33,617 bases of DNA from a virus. Each line of letters begins with the position of its first letter. The first letter of the stretch is position 1. The stretch spans positions 1 through 33,617 of the IMG/VR virus record IMGVR_UViG_3300020454_000037. The stretch is one strand, 5' to 3'. Both the position numbers and the translations under genes were made by a program. Below are positions 1 through 5,828 of this stretch, piece by piece. The notes beneath the pieces were generated by a model that did no database searches, had not been told where the DNA came from, and was given only the letters and a program-made list of their open reading frames with translations.

Positions 1-65
1 GGACCTGCTAATACAGGTGCTGAGAATGCAGAGACTGCTGCTACTGCTAAGAGTGATTTAATCAT
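1..65 (-). CDS. Exported protein, N-terminal fragment (signal peptide only)
   Basis: Partial gene that starts inside the window and runs off its left edge, so only about 21 codons are seen. They read MIKSLLAVAAVSAFSAPVLAG, a textbook Sec signal peptide: one lysine, a hydrophobic alanine-rich core and a V-L-A cleavage site. The mature protein would begin GP. Cyanophages carry small outer-membrane or beta-barrel-like proteins with this kind of start, but the mature part is outside the window, so the function is open. No clear Shine-Dalgarno sequence precedes the ATG. A good sigma70-like promoter lies about 115 bases upstream, giving a leader of about 105 bases. The signal peptide is convincing; the family is a guess. 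Confidence 0.65.
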   Translation of the reverse strand, partial: MIKSLLAVAAVSAFSAPVLAG

Positions 66-179
66 TTTTGTTTTTAATTTCTCGCAAGAAAAATCCTGCG
101 GATGGAAAATCTTTCGACAAGACTTTTGCATTCGACGCAGGGTTACGATCTTTCGAGTCCTTTGTTTAGCATATTATAT

Positions 180-208
180 AGTATATCTTAATACCTTCTT
201 AATGTCAA
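180..208 (-). promoter_or_regulatory. Sigma70-like promoter (TTGACA-N17-TATACT)
   Basis: Read on the minus strand, a perfect TTGACA (203-208) is followed after exactly 17 bases by TATACT (180-185). Further T/A-rich sequence follows. It lies just past the hsp20 stop codon and points at the exported-protein gene that starts at 65. It would serve the host vegetative polymerase and so allow early expression. The leader contains the 9-base direct repeat ATCTTTCGA at 109-117 and 148-156. Confidence 0.65.
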
Positions 209-219
209 GTGTTTGTAAT

Positions 220-672
220 TTAGGATATATCGAAGACCTTTTTCTTCTGATGTTCTGGTACAATTTTCCTCAAATCTATTGATAGAAGACCGTTCTTGTA
301 TTGAACTTCTCCAATCTCTACGTCATCAGCAAGGTTAAAAGTCTGTTTAAATTCTCTAGATGCTAGTCCACGGTGTAAATGTTTACGTGGTTCAACTTCC
401 TCTTTACCTGTTAGTTGTTTCTTAGATGCAATAGTTAGAACGTTTTGTTCTGTAGATACTTCTATGTCATCACTGTCCCATCCTGCAAGTGCCATCTCAA
501 TCTCCCAGTTATCTTCTGAGTTTTTGATAATGTTATATGGTGGATAAGATCTGTTAGTTCCGTTTGTGACATCCAATCTCTTGAGAGTTGGTCCTAATCC
601 GATGCTTGTTTTCTCTATAGCATCCATTAGAAAGTCAAGATCATTTGCTGTGTACCTAGATAGCGTACTCAT
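220..672 (-). CDS. hsp20: Small heat shock protein Hsp20
   Basis: A 150-residue alpha-crystallin-type chaperone. It holds unfolding proteins in the infected cell and is a common cyanophage gene. The alpha-crystallin domain is clear: WEIEMALAGWDSDDIEV, then LTIASKK, then the hallmark RGLASREFKQTFNL segment and the C-terminal NGLLSIDL strand, which matches the family N-G-[VL]-L motif. The ATG at 672 is chosen over one 54 bases upstream because AAGGAG (plus-strand 680-685) sits 7 bases before it and the protein then begins MSTLSRYTANDLDFL. The leader back to the minus-strand late promoter at 802-809 is about 130 bases and holds an 8-bp inverted repeat (700-707/723-730). The gene is alone on its strand here, divergent from the exported-protein genes. 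Confidence 0.93.
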   Translation of the reverse strand: MSTLSRYTANDLDFLMDAIEKTSIGLGPTLKRLDVTNGTNRSYPPYNIIKNSEDNWEIEMALAGWDSDDIEVSTEQNVLTIASKKQLTGKEEVEPRKHLHRGLASREFKQTFNLADDVEIGEVQYKNGLLSIDLRKIVPEHQKKKVFDIS

Positions 673-801
673 AATAGTTCTCCTTTTTAAGCGAGTGTGA
701 ATAGTGTCCCTGTAAGGCGACAACACTATTTAACACTATATGTATTGCTACGACTAGGGAGGTTAACCATAGGTAATTGTACGGGTGTTACGAAAGAATT
801 T

Positions 802-813
802 TATTTATAAATA
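802..813. promoter_or_regulatory. Palindromic, bidirectional T4-type late promoter
   Basis: The 12 bases TATTTATAAATA are a perfect palindrome. They give the late promoter TATAAATA on the plus strand at 806-813 and the same box on the minus strand at 802-809. The plus copy lies 31 bases before the exported-protein gene at 844, the usual spacing. The minus copy reads toward hsp20 through a leader of about 130 bases. In T4, gp55 with gp33 and the gp45 clamp uses a single box of this sequence. Confidence 0.7.
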
Positions 814-843
814 TAGCCAGTATAGTCTCTATTTTCAAAGGCA

Positions 844-1350
844 ATGAAGAAACTAGCGTTCGTTATAATTATGGGATTAGTGGGTGCTCCATTATCTGCA
901 AGGGCAGATTTGACACATAAAATGACTAGCAGTGTACAATTAAATGTTAACGCAGCAGCAACACAGGTTAATCGTATTGGTACTACATACAGTATCTCAG
1001 GAAATAACATAGGTACAACATACGGTACAGGTAGCGATGCTATAACCAATGGTATTGGTGCTTTGACAGTCTCATCAGGCGTTGGTGCGGTACCTGCGAT
1101 TACAGCGACCCAGGCAGTTGCAGGGGAAAGTTTCTCGCTATCTCAGTCATTTACCGAAGGCGATGCTCTAGCAAGCAGTGTTACAACAGGTGCTGTGTCA
1201 CCATATGGTAATCAGGTCTCTACAGCAGCAGGAACCGCAGGTACATTAGCAGGTACAATCGATTCTTCCTCAACAATGACACTAACTGGTGGAGGAGCAG
1301 GTACTCAGGCAACTGGTCAATTTACAGTTGAATTAAGTATTAATCATTAA
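844..1350 (+). CDS. Exported Gly/Ala/Thr-rich protein, first of a related pair
   Basis: 168 residues beginning with a Sec signal peptide, MKKLAFVIIMGLVGAPLSARA, cleaved before DLTHK. The mature part is rich in Gly, Ser, Thr and Ala with alternating polar and hydrophobic residues (TTYSISGNNIGTT; GESFSLSQSFTEGD; ATGQFTVELSINH), as in beta-rich surface or virion proteins. There are no cysteines. AAAGG lies 4 bases before the ATG, and a late promoter lies 31 bases upstream, so late expression is expected. The next gene shares the pattern Y-S-I-S-G-x-N-I and appears to be a diverged tandem copy. Similar proteins are recalled from other cyanomyoviruses as unknowns. No function is assigned; candidates are a virion surface protein or a late envelope protein. 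Confidence 0.8.
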   Translation: MKKLAFVIIMGLVGAPLSARADLTHKMTSSVQLNVNAAATQVNRIGTTYSISGNNIGTTYGTGSDAITNGIGALTVSSGVGAVPAITATQAVAGESFSLSQSFTEGDALASSVTTGAVSPYGNQVSTAAGTAGTLAGTIDSSSTMTLTGGGAGTQATGQFTVELSINH

Positions 1351-1362
1351 TACCTATATAAT

Positions 1363-1806
1363 ATGAAACGTGTATGGTACATATGTGGCATTGCGACGAT
1401 GACTTTGGGCGTAACCCCAGTCATAGCAGTGCCTGTGGTGCCAAATTTTTCTCAAGGATCGATGTCTAGCCACACGGAAACGACTTCTACGGTGGTGGAG
1501 ACCATAAATTCGATGGATTATGCGACAGGTTGGCAGTATTCTATAAGTGGGACTAACATTTCTCACGATGGGACAACCTTATCACCAGGCACAGCGACTG
1601 GTTCATCTAATACTATTAATGGAGTGACTTCGCAATGGCAAAATCTAGACCATTCAAACAAACCAAACTACACGATAACAACCCCAGGAGCAGCGTTCCA
1701 GTTCACGGAGACGTACAAATCCCCAGGATTAACGAATCACACAATAATACAAAGAGAAACAACAATACAATCGGTCACAGATACGCAAAGTATATTTCAA
1801 CAATAA
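1363..1806 (+). CDS. Exported Ser/Thr-rich protein, second of the pair
   Basis: 147 residues with a signal peptide (MKRVWYICGIATMTLGVTPVIA). The mature chain is Ser/Thr/Asn-rich and cysteine-free: SQGSMSSHTETTST, QYSISGTNIS, GAAFQFTETYKSPG, and a C-terminus ending SIFQQ. Alignment by eye with the preceding gene puts YSISGTNI over YSISGNNI and GAAFQFTETY over GESFSLSQSF, so the two are probably old tandem duplicates. It starts 12 bases after the preceding stop codon, in the same late transcript, without an obvious Shine-Dalgarno. Its last 172 bases overlap the following gene in another frame if that gene starts at its first ATG. Function is unknown. Confidence 0.78.
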   Translation: MKRVWYICGIATMTLGVTPVIAVPVVPNFSQGSMSSHTETTSTVVETINSMDYATGWQYSISGTNISHDGTTLSPGTATGSSNTINGVTSQWQNLDHSNKPNYTITTPGAAFQFTETYKSPGLTNHTIIQRETTIQSVTDTQSIFQQ

Positions 1807-2513
1807 TAGCAACAGTTCTCACTGCTAACGCTCTACCTATGCGTGCAGAGACCGTTGGTGGTGTGTCAGCAACAGCATCGCCAATCGCGAATTCCAGTGG
1901 TTCAGTGACCAATCAAGCTATACAGGTTTTACAGGGTCCATATATAACTAATACTTATGGAAATGGCATACAGTGTCAAGGTCCAACGTTAAACTTCACA
2001 CCATATGTCACAGGGAGTACATCTATACAGCGTCCCTACGAACCTCTATGGTATGACCAAGTGTATGATATGCGTGACTTGACTGGTACTACAGATGCAA
2101 CTGGTGCTGTTACAGGAGATGGTGCACCAGACAATCCAGGTGTTGTATTATATGAAGTTCCAGTAAGAACAGGTCAGAAAGATAATCATTCTCTATCAAT
2201 AGGTTTTAGTGCAACGTGGTCTAAACCATTAGATAAGAAACTACAAGAGTTATGTAAGACAGCAGCAGTCACACAAGTTGCATATCAACAACAACTCACT
2301 GCCAATAAGCGATTAGACTTTGAGATCGCGAGACTTAAAAATTGTGGTGAATTAATGAAGGCAGGAATAATGTTCCATAAAAATTCACCTTACTATGGTG
2401 TATGTGCTGACGTGGTTCTATTGAATCCTCCTGGAGTTCTTCCAAACCACAAGCATTCAATACCAAGCAATAATGCTGAACTGTTGAAAGATATATCTAT
2501 CGGTAATCCTTAG
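1635..2513 (+). CDS. Exported conserved cyanophage protein; start codon unsettled
   Basis: The conserved part starts at AETVGGVSATASPIANSSG (about 1842) and runs to the stop: VTNQAIQVLQGPYITNTYGNG, TGQKDNHSLSIGFSATWSKPLDK, and a C-terminal half with four cysteines (LKNCGELMKAG; YYGVCADVV). Just before it, the codons spell a signal-peptide-like RYAKYISTIIATVLTANALPMRA. No ATG, GTG or TTG starts that segment. The choices are the ATG at 1635 (GGAG at 1621-1624, 10 bases ahead), which adds about 50 basic residues and overlaps the previous gene by 172 bases; a rare ATC or ATT start near 1770-1794; a frameshift from the previous gene; or the ATG at 1839, which loses the signal. Coordinates use the first. 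The product is similar to cyanophage unknowns known to me. Its 3' end overlaps the convergent gene by 17 bases. Confidence 0.7.
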   Translation: MAKSRPFKQTKLHDNNPRSSVPVHGDVQIPRINESHNNTKRNNNTIGHRYAKYISTIIATVLTANALPMRAETVGGVSATASPIANSSGSVTNQAIQVLQGPYITNTYGNGIQCQGPTLNFTPYVTGSTSIQRPYEPLWYDQVYDMRDLTGTTDATGAVTGDGAPDNPGVVLYEVPVRTGQKDNHSLSIGFSATWSKPLDKKLQELCKTAAVTQVAYQQQLTANKRLDFEIARLKNCGELMKAGIMFHKNSPYYGVCADVVLLNPPGVLPNHKHSIPSNNAELLKDISIGNP

Positions 2514-3255
2514 TTTTAAATGGGGGCAAACCTTTCTTTGCCCTATACTCATTAGCAATCACATCATTACGAGTTAGTTTGGTAGGTTTCTTACCTAACT
2601 TTTTTTGTATAGTAGTGGTTGCTTTTTTAATGAGTGGTTTTATAACTCTTAGAAGTAAAGGTGTTGCTGCTGCTGATGCGGTTGCAACTACAGCAATCGC
2701 TGCTGTTACTGATGCTTGATTTGTAGACGGTAAAAATTTTTCAACTGCATTAGTAGGTTCATATAATACCACACAGATATTGTTTTGAACTTCGTGACCT
2801 ATAACTTTCTCATCACCTTTCTGAGTTAGATCACCTACTCTAGGTTGATTAGGTGCAGGACATTCTATCTCCTTTTCTGTAGGAGGTATTTCTGGCGGTG
2901 TTACTTCTGGGGTTTCTAGTTCTGGAGGTGCTACTACATCTGGAACTACAGTCTCCTGTTCAAATACTAGATCCTCTTCTCTATAATCTATAGTTTCAAA
3001 GGATGGCATTCCTGCATCACAATATGTGAGAGTACCATCAGGATCATCTTCTTTTATATTTTTATTATTTTTACTGAGTTCGTGTGCCTTAACACAACCT
3101 GGAATGTTTACAACAGGTGTTCCTAGTTCTATTGTTACAGGGACCTGTGGAGACAACTGCCACGCAGGGACTGTCATCCAAGAAGGTGTTGGAGTTGTAG
3201 AAGGGTTAGGTACAAAGAGATCATTAATAATAATATTAGGAATCTCTGGTGGCAT
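2497..3255 (-). CDS. Proline-rich, single-span membrane protein (cyanophage unknown)
   Basis: 252 residues. The N-terminal part (1-100) is a conserved cyanophage block: VPAWQLSPQVPV, TPVVNIPGCVKAHE, and DPDGTLTYCDAGMPSF, with cysteines at 54 and 79. A proline/glutamate-rich linker follows at about 104-138, then cysteines at 132 and 161. An Ala/Val-rich membrane span covers about 181-205, followed by a very basic tail (IKPLIKKATTTIQKKLGKKP). There is no signal peptide. The layout suggests a protein anchored near its C-terminus with a large domain on one side. It overlaps the stop of the upstream gene by one base (TAATG), so the two are probably translated together. Function is unknown; it may be a virion or envelope protein. 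Confidence 0.78.
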   Translation of the reverse strand: MPPEIPNIIINDLFVPNPSTTPTPSWMTVPAWQLSPQVPVTIELGTPVVNIPGCVKAHELSKNNKNIKEDDPDGTLTYCDAGMPSFETIDYREEDLVFEQETVVPDVVAPPELETPEVTPPEIPPTEKEIECPAPNQPRVGDLTQKGDEKVIGHEVQNNICVVLYEPTNAVEKFLPSTNQASVTAAIAVVATASAAATPLLLRVIKPLIKKATTTIQKKLGKKPTKLTRNDVIANEYRAKKGLPPFKTKDYR

Positions 3256-3479
3256 TATGGAAGTAATCCTTTAGGTGCTTGAGGCATTACAGATCCTGTT
3301 ACGTCAGGAAGTGCTTGATCCATTACGTTTGGAAGAGACCCTGTAACAGATTCCATAACCTTAGATTTAATTCCATCAATGATTGATGCCTTGTTGACAA
3401 AAACGTATATCCCAGTACCGACAACGGCACCAGATATAACGAAAGACGAAATAGCGAGTACATTAATGATCTTTTGCAT
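3255..3479 (-). CDS. Small single-span membrane protein
   Basis: 74 residues from the ATG at 3479; a TTG five codons upstream is the only alternative and has no better ribosome site. Residues 5-28 (INVLAISSFVISGAVVGTGIYVF) form one membrane span, followed by a polar region with repeated V-x-G-S and P-D-V/N-V pieces (SVTGSLPNVMDQALPDVTGSV) and a proline-containing end. No family was recognised. It overlaps the upstream gene by 17 bases and shares its stop with the next start as TAATG. A late-promoter-like ATAAATA lies about 50 bases upstream, inside the preceding coding region. Confidence 0.65.
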   Translation of the reverse strand: MQKIINVLAISSFVISGAVVGTGIYVFVNKASIIDGIKSKVMESVTGSLPNVMDQALPDVTGSVMPQAPKGLLP

Positions 3480-3786
3480 TGTAATTAATTTCAAAGTTGT
3501 TTAAACCCTTCACTTCAGAAGGTGAACTATTTATCACTCCAAACTGTTCACGTTCTTCAGCATCCCAGTCTTCTTTAATCTGTTCTACCTGTTTATCCAC
3601 GTCTTCCATTGTGTTCTCTATCTTCTGCTCTATCCATTCTTCTTTAAGATATGCTACAAGACCTAGTAAAAGATGATTGATAGGAAACCTTTGTTTCTTT
3701 GCCCATCTTTCCATCTTGGCATACCAAGGATCTACTCCTTTCCCAAATTGTTTTTCAAATTTAAATAACGTCTTTTTCTTTTCCAT
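3463..3786 (-). CDS. Small charged, possibly coiled-coil protein
   Basis: 107 residues from the ATG at 3786 (MEKKKTLFKFEKQFGKG). It is rich in Lys, Glu and Trp, with an aromatic/basic N-terminal half (DPWYAKMERWAKKQRF). A short hydrophobic stretch (INHLLLGLVAYL) is followed by an acidic helical region (ENTMEDVDKQVEQIKEDWDAEERE) that could form a coiled coil. It has no clear full membrane span. It overlaps the upstream membrane-protein gene by 55 bases in another frame; a later ATG at 3714 would remove that overlap. The family was not recognised. It belongs to the same late cluster of small genes. Confidence 0.6.
   Translation of the reverse strand: MEKKKTLFKFEKQFGKGVDPWYAKMERWAKKQRFPINHLLLGLVAYLKEEWIEQKIENTMEDVDKQVEQIKEDWDAEEREQFGVINSSPSEVKGLNNFEINYNAKDH
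3528..3534 (-). promoter_or_regulatory. Possible late promoter (ATAAATA)
   Basis: The minus strand reads GATAAATAG, close to the T4 late consensus, 49 bases before the ATG at 3479. It lies inside the upstream coding sequence, so chance occurrence is possible. Confidence 0.4.
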
Positions 3787-4052
3787 CTCGGTAAATAAAA
3801 TACTACGAAAGAACCAATCCAAAAAATTGCTAGTGCTGATATGTGTATCAGTCTATTAGAATTTACTATCAGACCAAGTGTTACAAGTCCGATCCAAGTA
3901 TAATCTAACGTACCGTGAAGACGATACCACAGTTTGTCTCCCAATTTGTTAATGACTCTTTCTCTTTGTTTTGCGAACCACGGTGACACGTGACGCATCA
4001 TCACGAATCCTTCGTTGAAGAACATTATAAAAAAACCAATCCAGAATATCAT
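3732..4052 (-). CDS. Small membrane protein, three hydrophobic segments
   Basis: 106 residues with hydrophobic segments at about 1-19 (MIFWIGFFIMFFNEGFVMM), 51-64 (YTWIGLVTLGLIVN) and 69-87 (IHISALAIFWIGSFVVFYL), ending in a strongly basic tail (PRWKRKRRYLNLKNN). The positive tail suggests that the C-terminus stays in the cytoplasm. No family was recognised. The start overlaps the preceding stop by four bases (ATGA), so translation is probably coupled. With its neighbours it forms a run of small late membrane proteins, which could include holin or antiholin functions, though nothing here proves that. Confidence 0.68.
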   Translation of the reverse strand: MIFWIGFFIMFFNEGFVMMRHVSPWFAKQRERVINKLGDKLWYRLHGTLDYTWIGLVTLGLIVNSNRLIHISALAIFWIGSFVVFYLPRWKRKRRYLNLKNNLGKE

Positions 4053-4240
4053 TTGATTAACTCTGACTCATCGATTGCTTCTCTAATTATTCTCTTGAGT
4101 TGTTTTGATTGCTTCTGGTTGATAGAACCAAACTTATTGTCTATCCATTTCTTACCATAGTAAAATACAAATAGAACTGCGAGTAAAGCAAAACCTTCAC
4201 CCCAATCTAGACTCCACGCCCATTCAAAAAATTTCCACAT
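4049..4240 (-). CDS. Small single-span membrane protein
   Basis: 63 residues: a tryptophan-rich N-terminus (MWKFFEWAWSLDWGEG), one hydrophobic span at about 16-28 (GFALLAVLFVFYY), then a charged cytoplasmic-type tail (GKKWIDNKFG...KQLKRIIREAIDES). AGGAAA lies about 7 bases before the ATG. A CTAAATA late promoter sits at 4261-4267, about 20 bases upstream, within the end of the previous gene. No family was recognised. Confidence 0.68.
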   Translation of the reverse strand: MWKFFEWAWSLDWGEGFALLAVLFVFYYGKKWIDNKFGSINQKQSKQLKRIIREAIDESELIK

Positions 4241-4249
4241 AATTTTTTC

Positions 4250-4792
4250 CTAACAATTTTTATTTAGGTCCTCTGCCATATTGCCACCAATGTTTGCACC
4301 TTGTTCGCCACCGAACATCGCTACCCAACCTGCTGCAACCCAACCAATAAAGGGAATGCCACTAAGAGCAGGAGCAGCAGATGCACCAACGCTAGTGCCT
4401 ACAAGTCTTCCAGTTCCTTTTGCAGCACCGACCGCTTCGATACACGCTTCGCTTTTGTTACTGGCAACAGGGTCTGTTTGACCTTGTTGAAATTTTTGTA
4501 TATGTACATCTCCGTCCATTGTATATTCTTCTACTATCTCTTTAGTCTCATTCGCTAATCCTAAGAAACCACCTTTCTCATTGATCTTAGATGTCTTATA
4601 CATTGTCTTTGGATCATTTCCAACGTAACTCATCTTGTATCCATTTTTATCTGCGGATACAACGTATGATGTATAAGGAGTTACAACAGGTGGATGTATG
4701 ACAGGATAAGTTTTCCTAGATGCTATCATACCAATCATCCCTATATGGGATACACCCAATAAGGCACCTAGACCTAGACTAAACCATTTCAT
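4250..4792 (-). CDS. Membrane-anchored protein with Gly/Ala-rich C-terminal hydrophobic region
   Basis: 180 residues. An N-terminal span or uncleaved signal covers about 5-23 (SLGLGALLGVSHIGMIGMI). A soluble middle follows (TSYVVSADKNGYKMSYVGNDPKTMYKTS; EEYTMDGDVHIQKF). The last third is Gly/Ala-rich and hydrophobic (GAAKGTGRLVGTSVGASAA; PFIGWVAAGWVAMFGGEQGA), resembling glycine-zipper sequences that insert into or pack within membranes. Two cysteines occur, at about 117 and at the very C-terminus. The start overlaps the preceding stop by four bases (ATGA). Function is unknown; the glycine-zipper-like end makes a membrane-disturbing role conceivable. Confidence 0.7.
   Translation of the reverse strand: MKWFSLGLGALLGVSHIGMIGMIASRKTYPVIHPPVVTPYTSYVVSADKNGYKMSYVGNDPKTMYKTSKINEKGGFLGLANETKEIVEEYTMDGDVHIQKFQQGQTDPVASNKSEACIEAVGAAKGTGRLVGTSVGASAAPALSGIPFIGWVAAGWVAMFGGEQGANIGGNMAEDLNKNC
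4261..4267 (-). promoter_or_regulatory. T4-type late promoter (CTAAATA)
   Basis: CTAAATAAAAATTG on the minus strand, 21 bases before the ATG at 4240, within the last codons of the upstream gene. The spacing and the A/T-rich flank fit a late promoter. Confidence 0.6.
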
Positions 4793-5205
4793 TTCTTATC
4801 ATCCCCAACTATTTTAAATGCAGGTGACTCTATTCTTATAGTCTGACCTGGAGCAACGTTTGATGCTTTCTCAATCAAGAACTCCATATCTTTCTTGGTA
4901 ATCTGTGGTGCAGCAGATGCGTCACCATTCTTTTTCTTACCTCCTGCGGAGACACCAAAGGTCGCTAAAACTCCTGTGAAGACCGAAGCTATGAAAGTTG
5001 GATCCATATCTTGTTTAGGAATTTTAAGTGCTGATGGCAACTCAACATACGCTAATGTTAATATTCCACCTGCCCAAACCAAAATTCCAAGACGAACAAA
5101 TGTACTAAGAATAGCGAGTTGTTCTTCCTTATCTTCTGTCGCTTCTTTCAGTTTACCGAGGAGACCTTTCTTTTTAGGTTCTTCTTTTTTAACTGCTTCT
5201 GCCAT
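4789..5205 (-). CDS. Two-span membrane protein, candidate holin-like
   Basis: 138 residues: a lysine-rich N-terminus (MAEAVKKEEPKKKGLLGKLKEA), a first span at about 30-54 (LAILSTFVRLGILVWAGGILTLAYV), a second at about 71-87 (FIASVFTGVLATFGVSAGG) followed directly by KKK, and a soluble C-terminal part (ITKKDMEFLIEKASNVAPGQTIRI). Two spans with a charged hairpin and basic flanks resemble class II holin topology, but such shapes are common and no lysin is present in this window. A clean CTAAATA late promoter lies about 23 bases upstream. It is the first gene of the late membrane-protein series; the next start overlaps its stop as ATGA. Confidence 0.75.
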   Translation of the reverse strand: MAEAVKKEEPKKKGLLGKLKEATEDKEEQLAILSTFVRLGILVWAGGILTLAYVELPSALKIPKQDMDPTFIASVFTGVLATFGVSAGGKKKNGDASAAPQITKKDMEFLIEKASNVAPGQTIRIESPAFKIVGDDKK

Positions 5206-5226
5206 TATACTGTGGGGTTACTAACC

Positions 5227-5397
5227 CTATTTAGACTGCAAAAATTTTCTAGATTTCTTAAGATACTTCCACTCAGTTTTTATTCTTTCATATGCTTTTT
5301 CCTGTGTTAACTTTCCACCCATCTCTGCTGCACATACAAATTCAATCCTCTTAGCAAATTCTCTTACCGCATCTCCCAATTCATCCGTTTCGTACAT
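5227..5397 (-). CDS. 56-residue protein resembling a cyanobacterial family
   Basis: Short gene that starts on the RegA stop (TAATG, one-base overlap) and runs MYETDELGDAVREFAKRIEF, then a segment with AEMGGKLTQEKAYERIK, ending in EWKYLKKSRKFL. The pattern EFA-x-R-[IV]-x-[FY]-[VI]-C, then GGK-[LI]-[ST]-x-[ED]-x-AY-x-x-IK-x-x-WK-x-LK-x-S[RK]K, matches a family of small cyanobacterial proteins of unknown role as I remember it (likely DUF7219). It therefore looks like a gene taken from the host. Its position directly behind regA and coupled to it suggests expression with the replication genes. The end of the coding region contains the next late promoter. The reading frame is certain in form; the family is from memory. 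Confidence 0.75.
   Translation of the reverse strand: MYETDELGDAVREFAKRIEFVCAAEMGGKLTQEKAYERIKTEWKYLKKSRKFLQSK
5228..5234 (-). promoter_or_regulatory. T4-type late promoter (CTAAATA)
   Basis: The minus strand reads TCTAAATAGGG. It overlaps the stop codon of the 56-residue gene and lies 23 bases before the ATG at 5205. It marks the switch from the early/middle replication operon to late membrane genes. Confidence 0.68.
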
Positions 5398-5828
5398 TAA
5401 GTTTCCTCTGTTGTTTTCTTTTTACCAATGTTATATTTAGATTCTAAGATCCACTCCTTCTTATCTCTAAAAGAAATTACTTTGATTTGATTTAAAGGTG
5501 CTATATCTTCGACTCTACTTTCATCTACCATTACTACTAAACCCCAATCAGACAGTAACTTTGTAATACGATTCCTACGTTGTACATCGTTATTTGTTAG
5601 ATTAGAGTGCTTACCATCAAGTGCAAATAGTTCTTTAAAGTGAACTATGTAATACTTACCCTTCTTATGTAAGATGTGGCAAGACTGAAAAAGTTTTTTC
5701 TCTTTGCGAGAAGCAACTCCAATTCTTGTTAGTGTTTCTCTTACCTTGAGGAAATCATCAGGTTGACGTAAAGTCACCTCCACCATTTGCTCAGGACTCC
5801 AAGAAATTTCGACATTCTCGTCGCTCAT
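5397..5828 (-). CDS. regA: RegA translational repressor
   Basis: 143 residues (T4 RegA is 122). RegA binds mRNA around start codons of early phage genes and shuts off their translation. Family blocks are clear: VEVTLRQPDDFLKVRETLTRIGVA at about 15-38, the core FQSCHILHKKGKYYIVHFKE, then the NRITKLLSDWGLV segment and the C-terminal IKVISFRDKKEWILESKYNIG. About 13 extra residues sit at the N-terminus (MSDENVEISWSPEQM). It overlaps gp62 by four bases (ATGA), and the order gp44, gp62, regA is as in T4 apart from the inserted cassette. In T4 the DNA polymerase gene 43 follows; here a 56-residue gene does. Confidence 0.93.
   Translation of the reverse strand: MSDENVEISWSPEQMVEVTLRQPDDFLKVRETLTRIGVASRKEKKLFQSCHILHKKGKYYIVHFKELFALDGKHSNLTNNDVQRRNRITKLLSDWGLVVMVDESRVEDIAPLNQIKVISFRDKKEWILESKYNIGKKKTTEET

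Noticed and set aside
672-802. RNA thermometer for hsp20
   Set aside because: The visible inverted repeat does not include the ribosome site, and the CCTCC further upstream pairs with it only over four bases.
801-1049. 82-codon minus-strand frame under the first exported-protein gene
   Set aside because: The plus strand has a late promoter, ribosome site and signal peptide; the minus frame is a shadow.
2524-2543. Hairpin GGGCAAA/TTTGCCC just after the plus-strand gene stop as a convergent terminator
   Set aside because: No T run on either strand and it lies within the coding sequence of the minus-strand gene; too weak to call.
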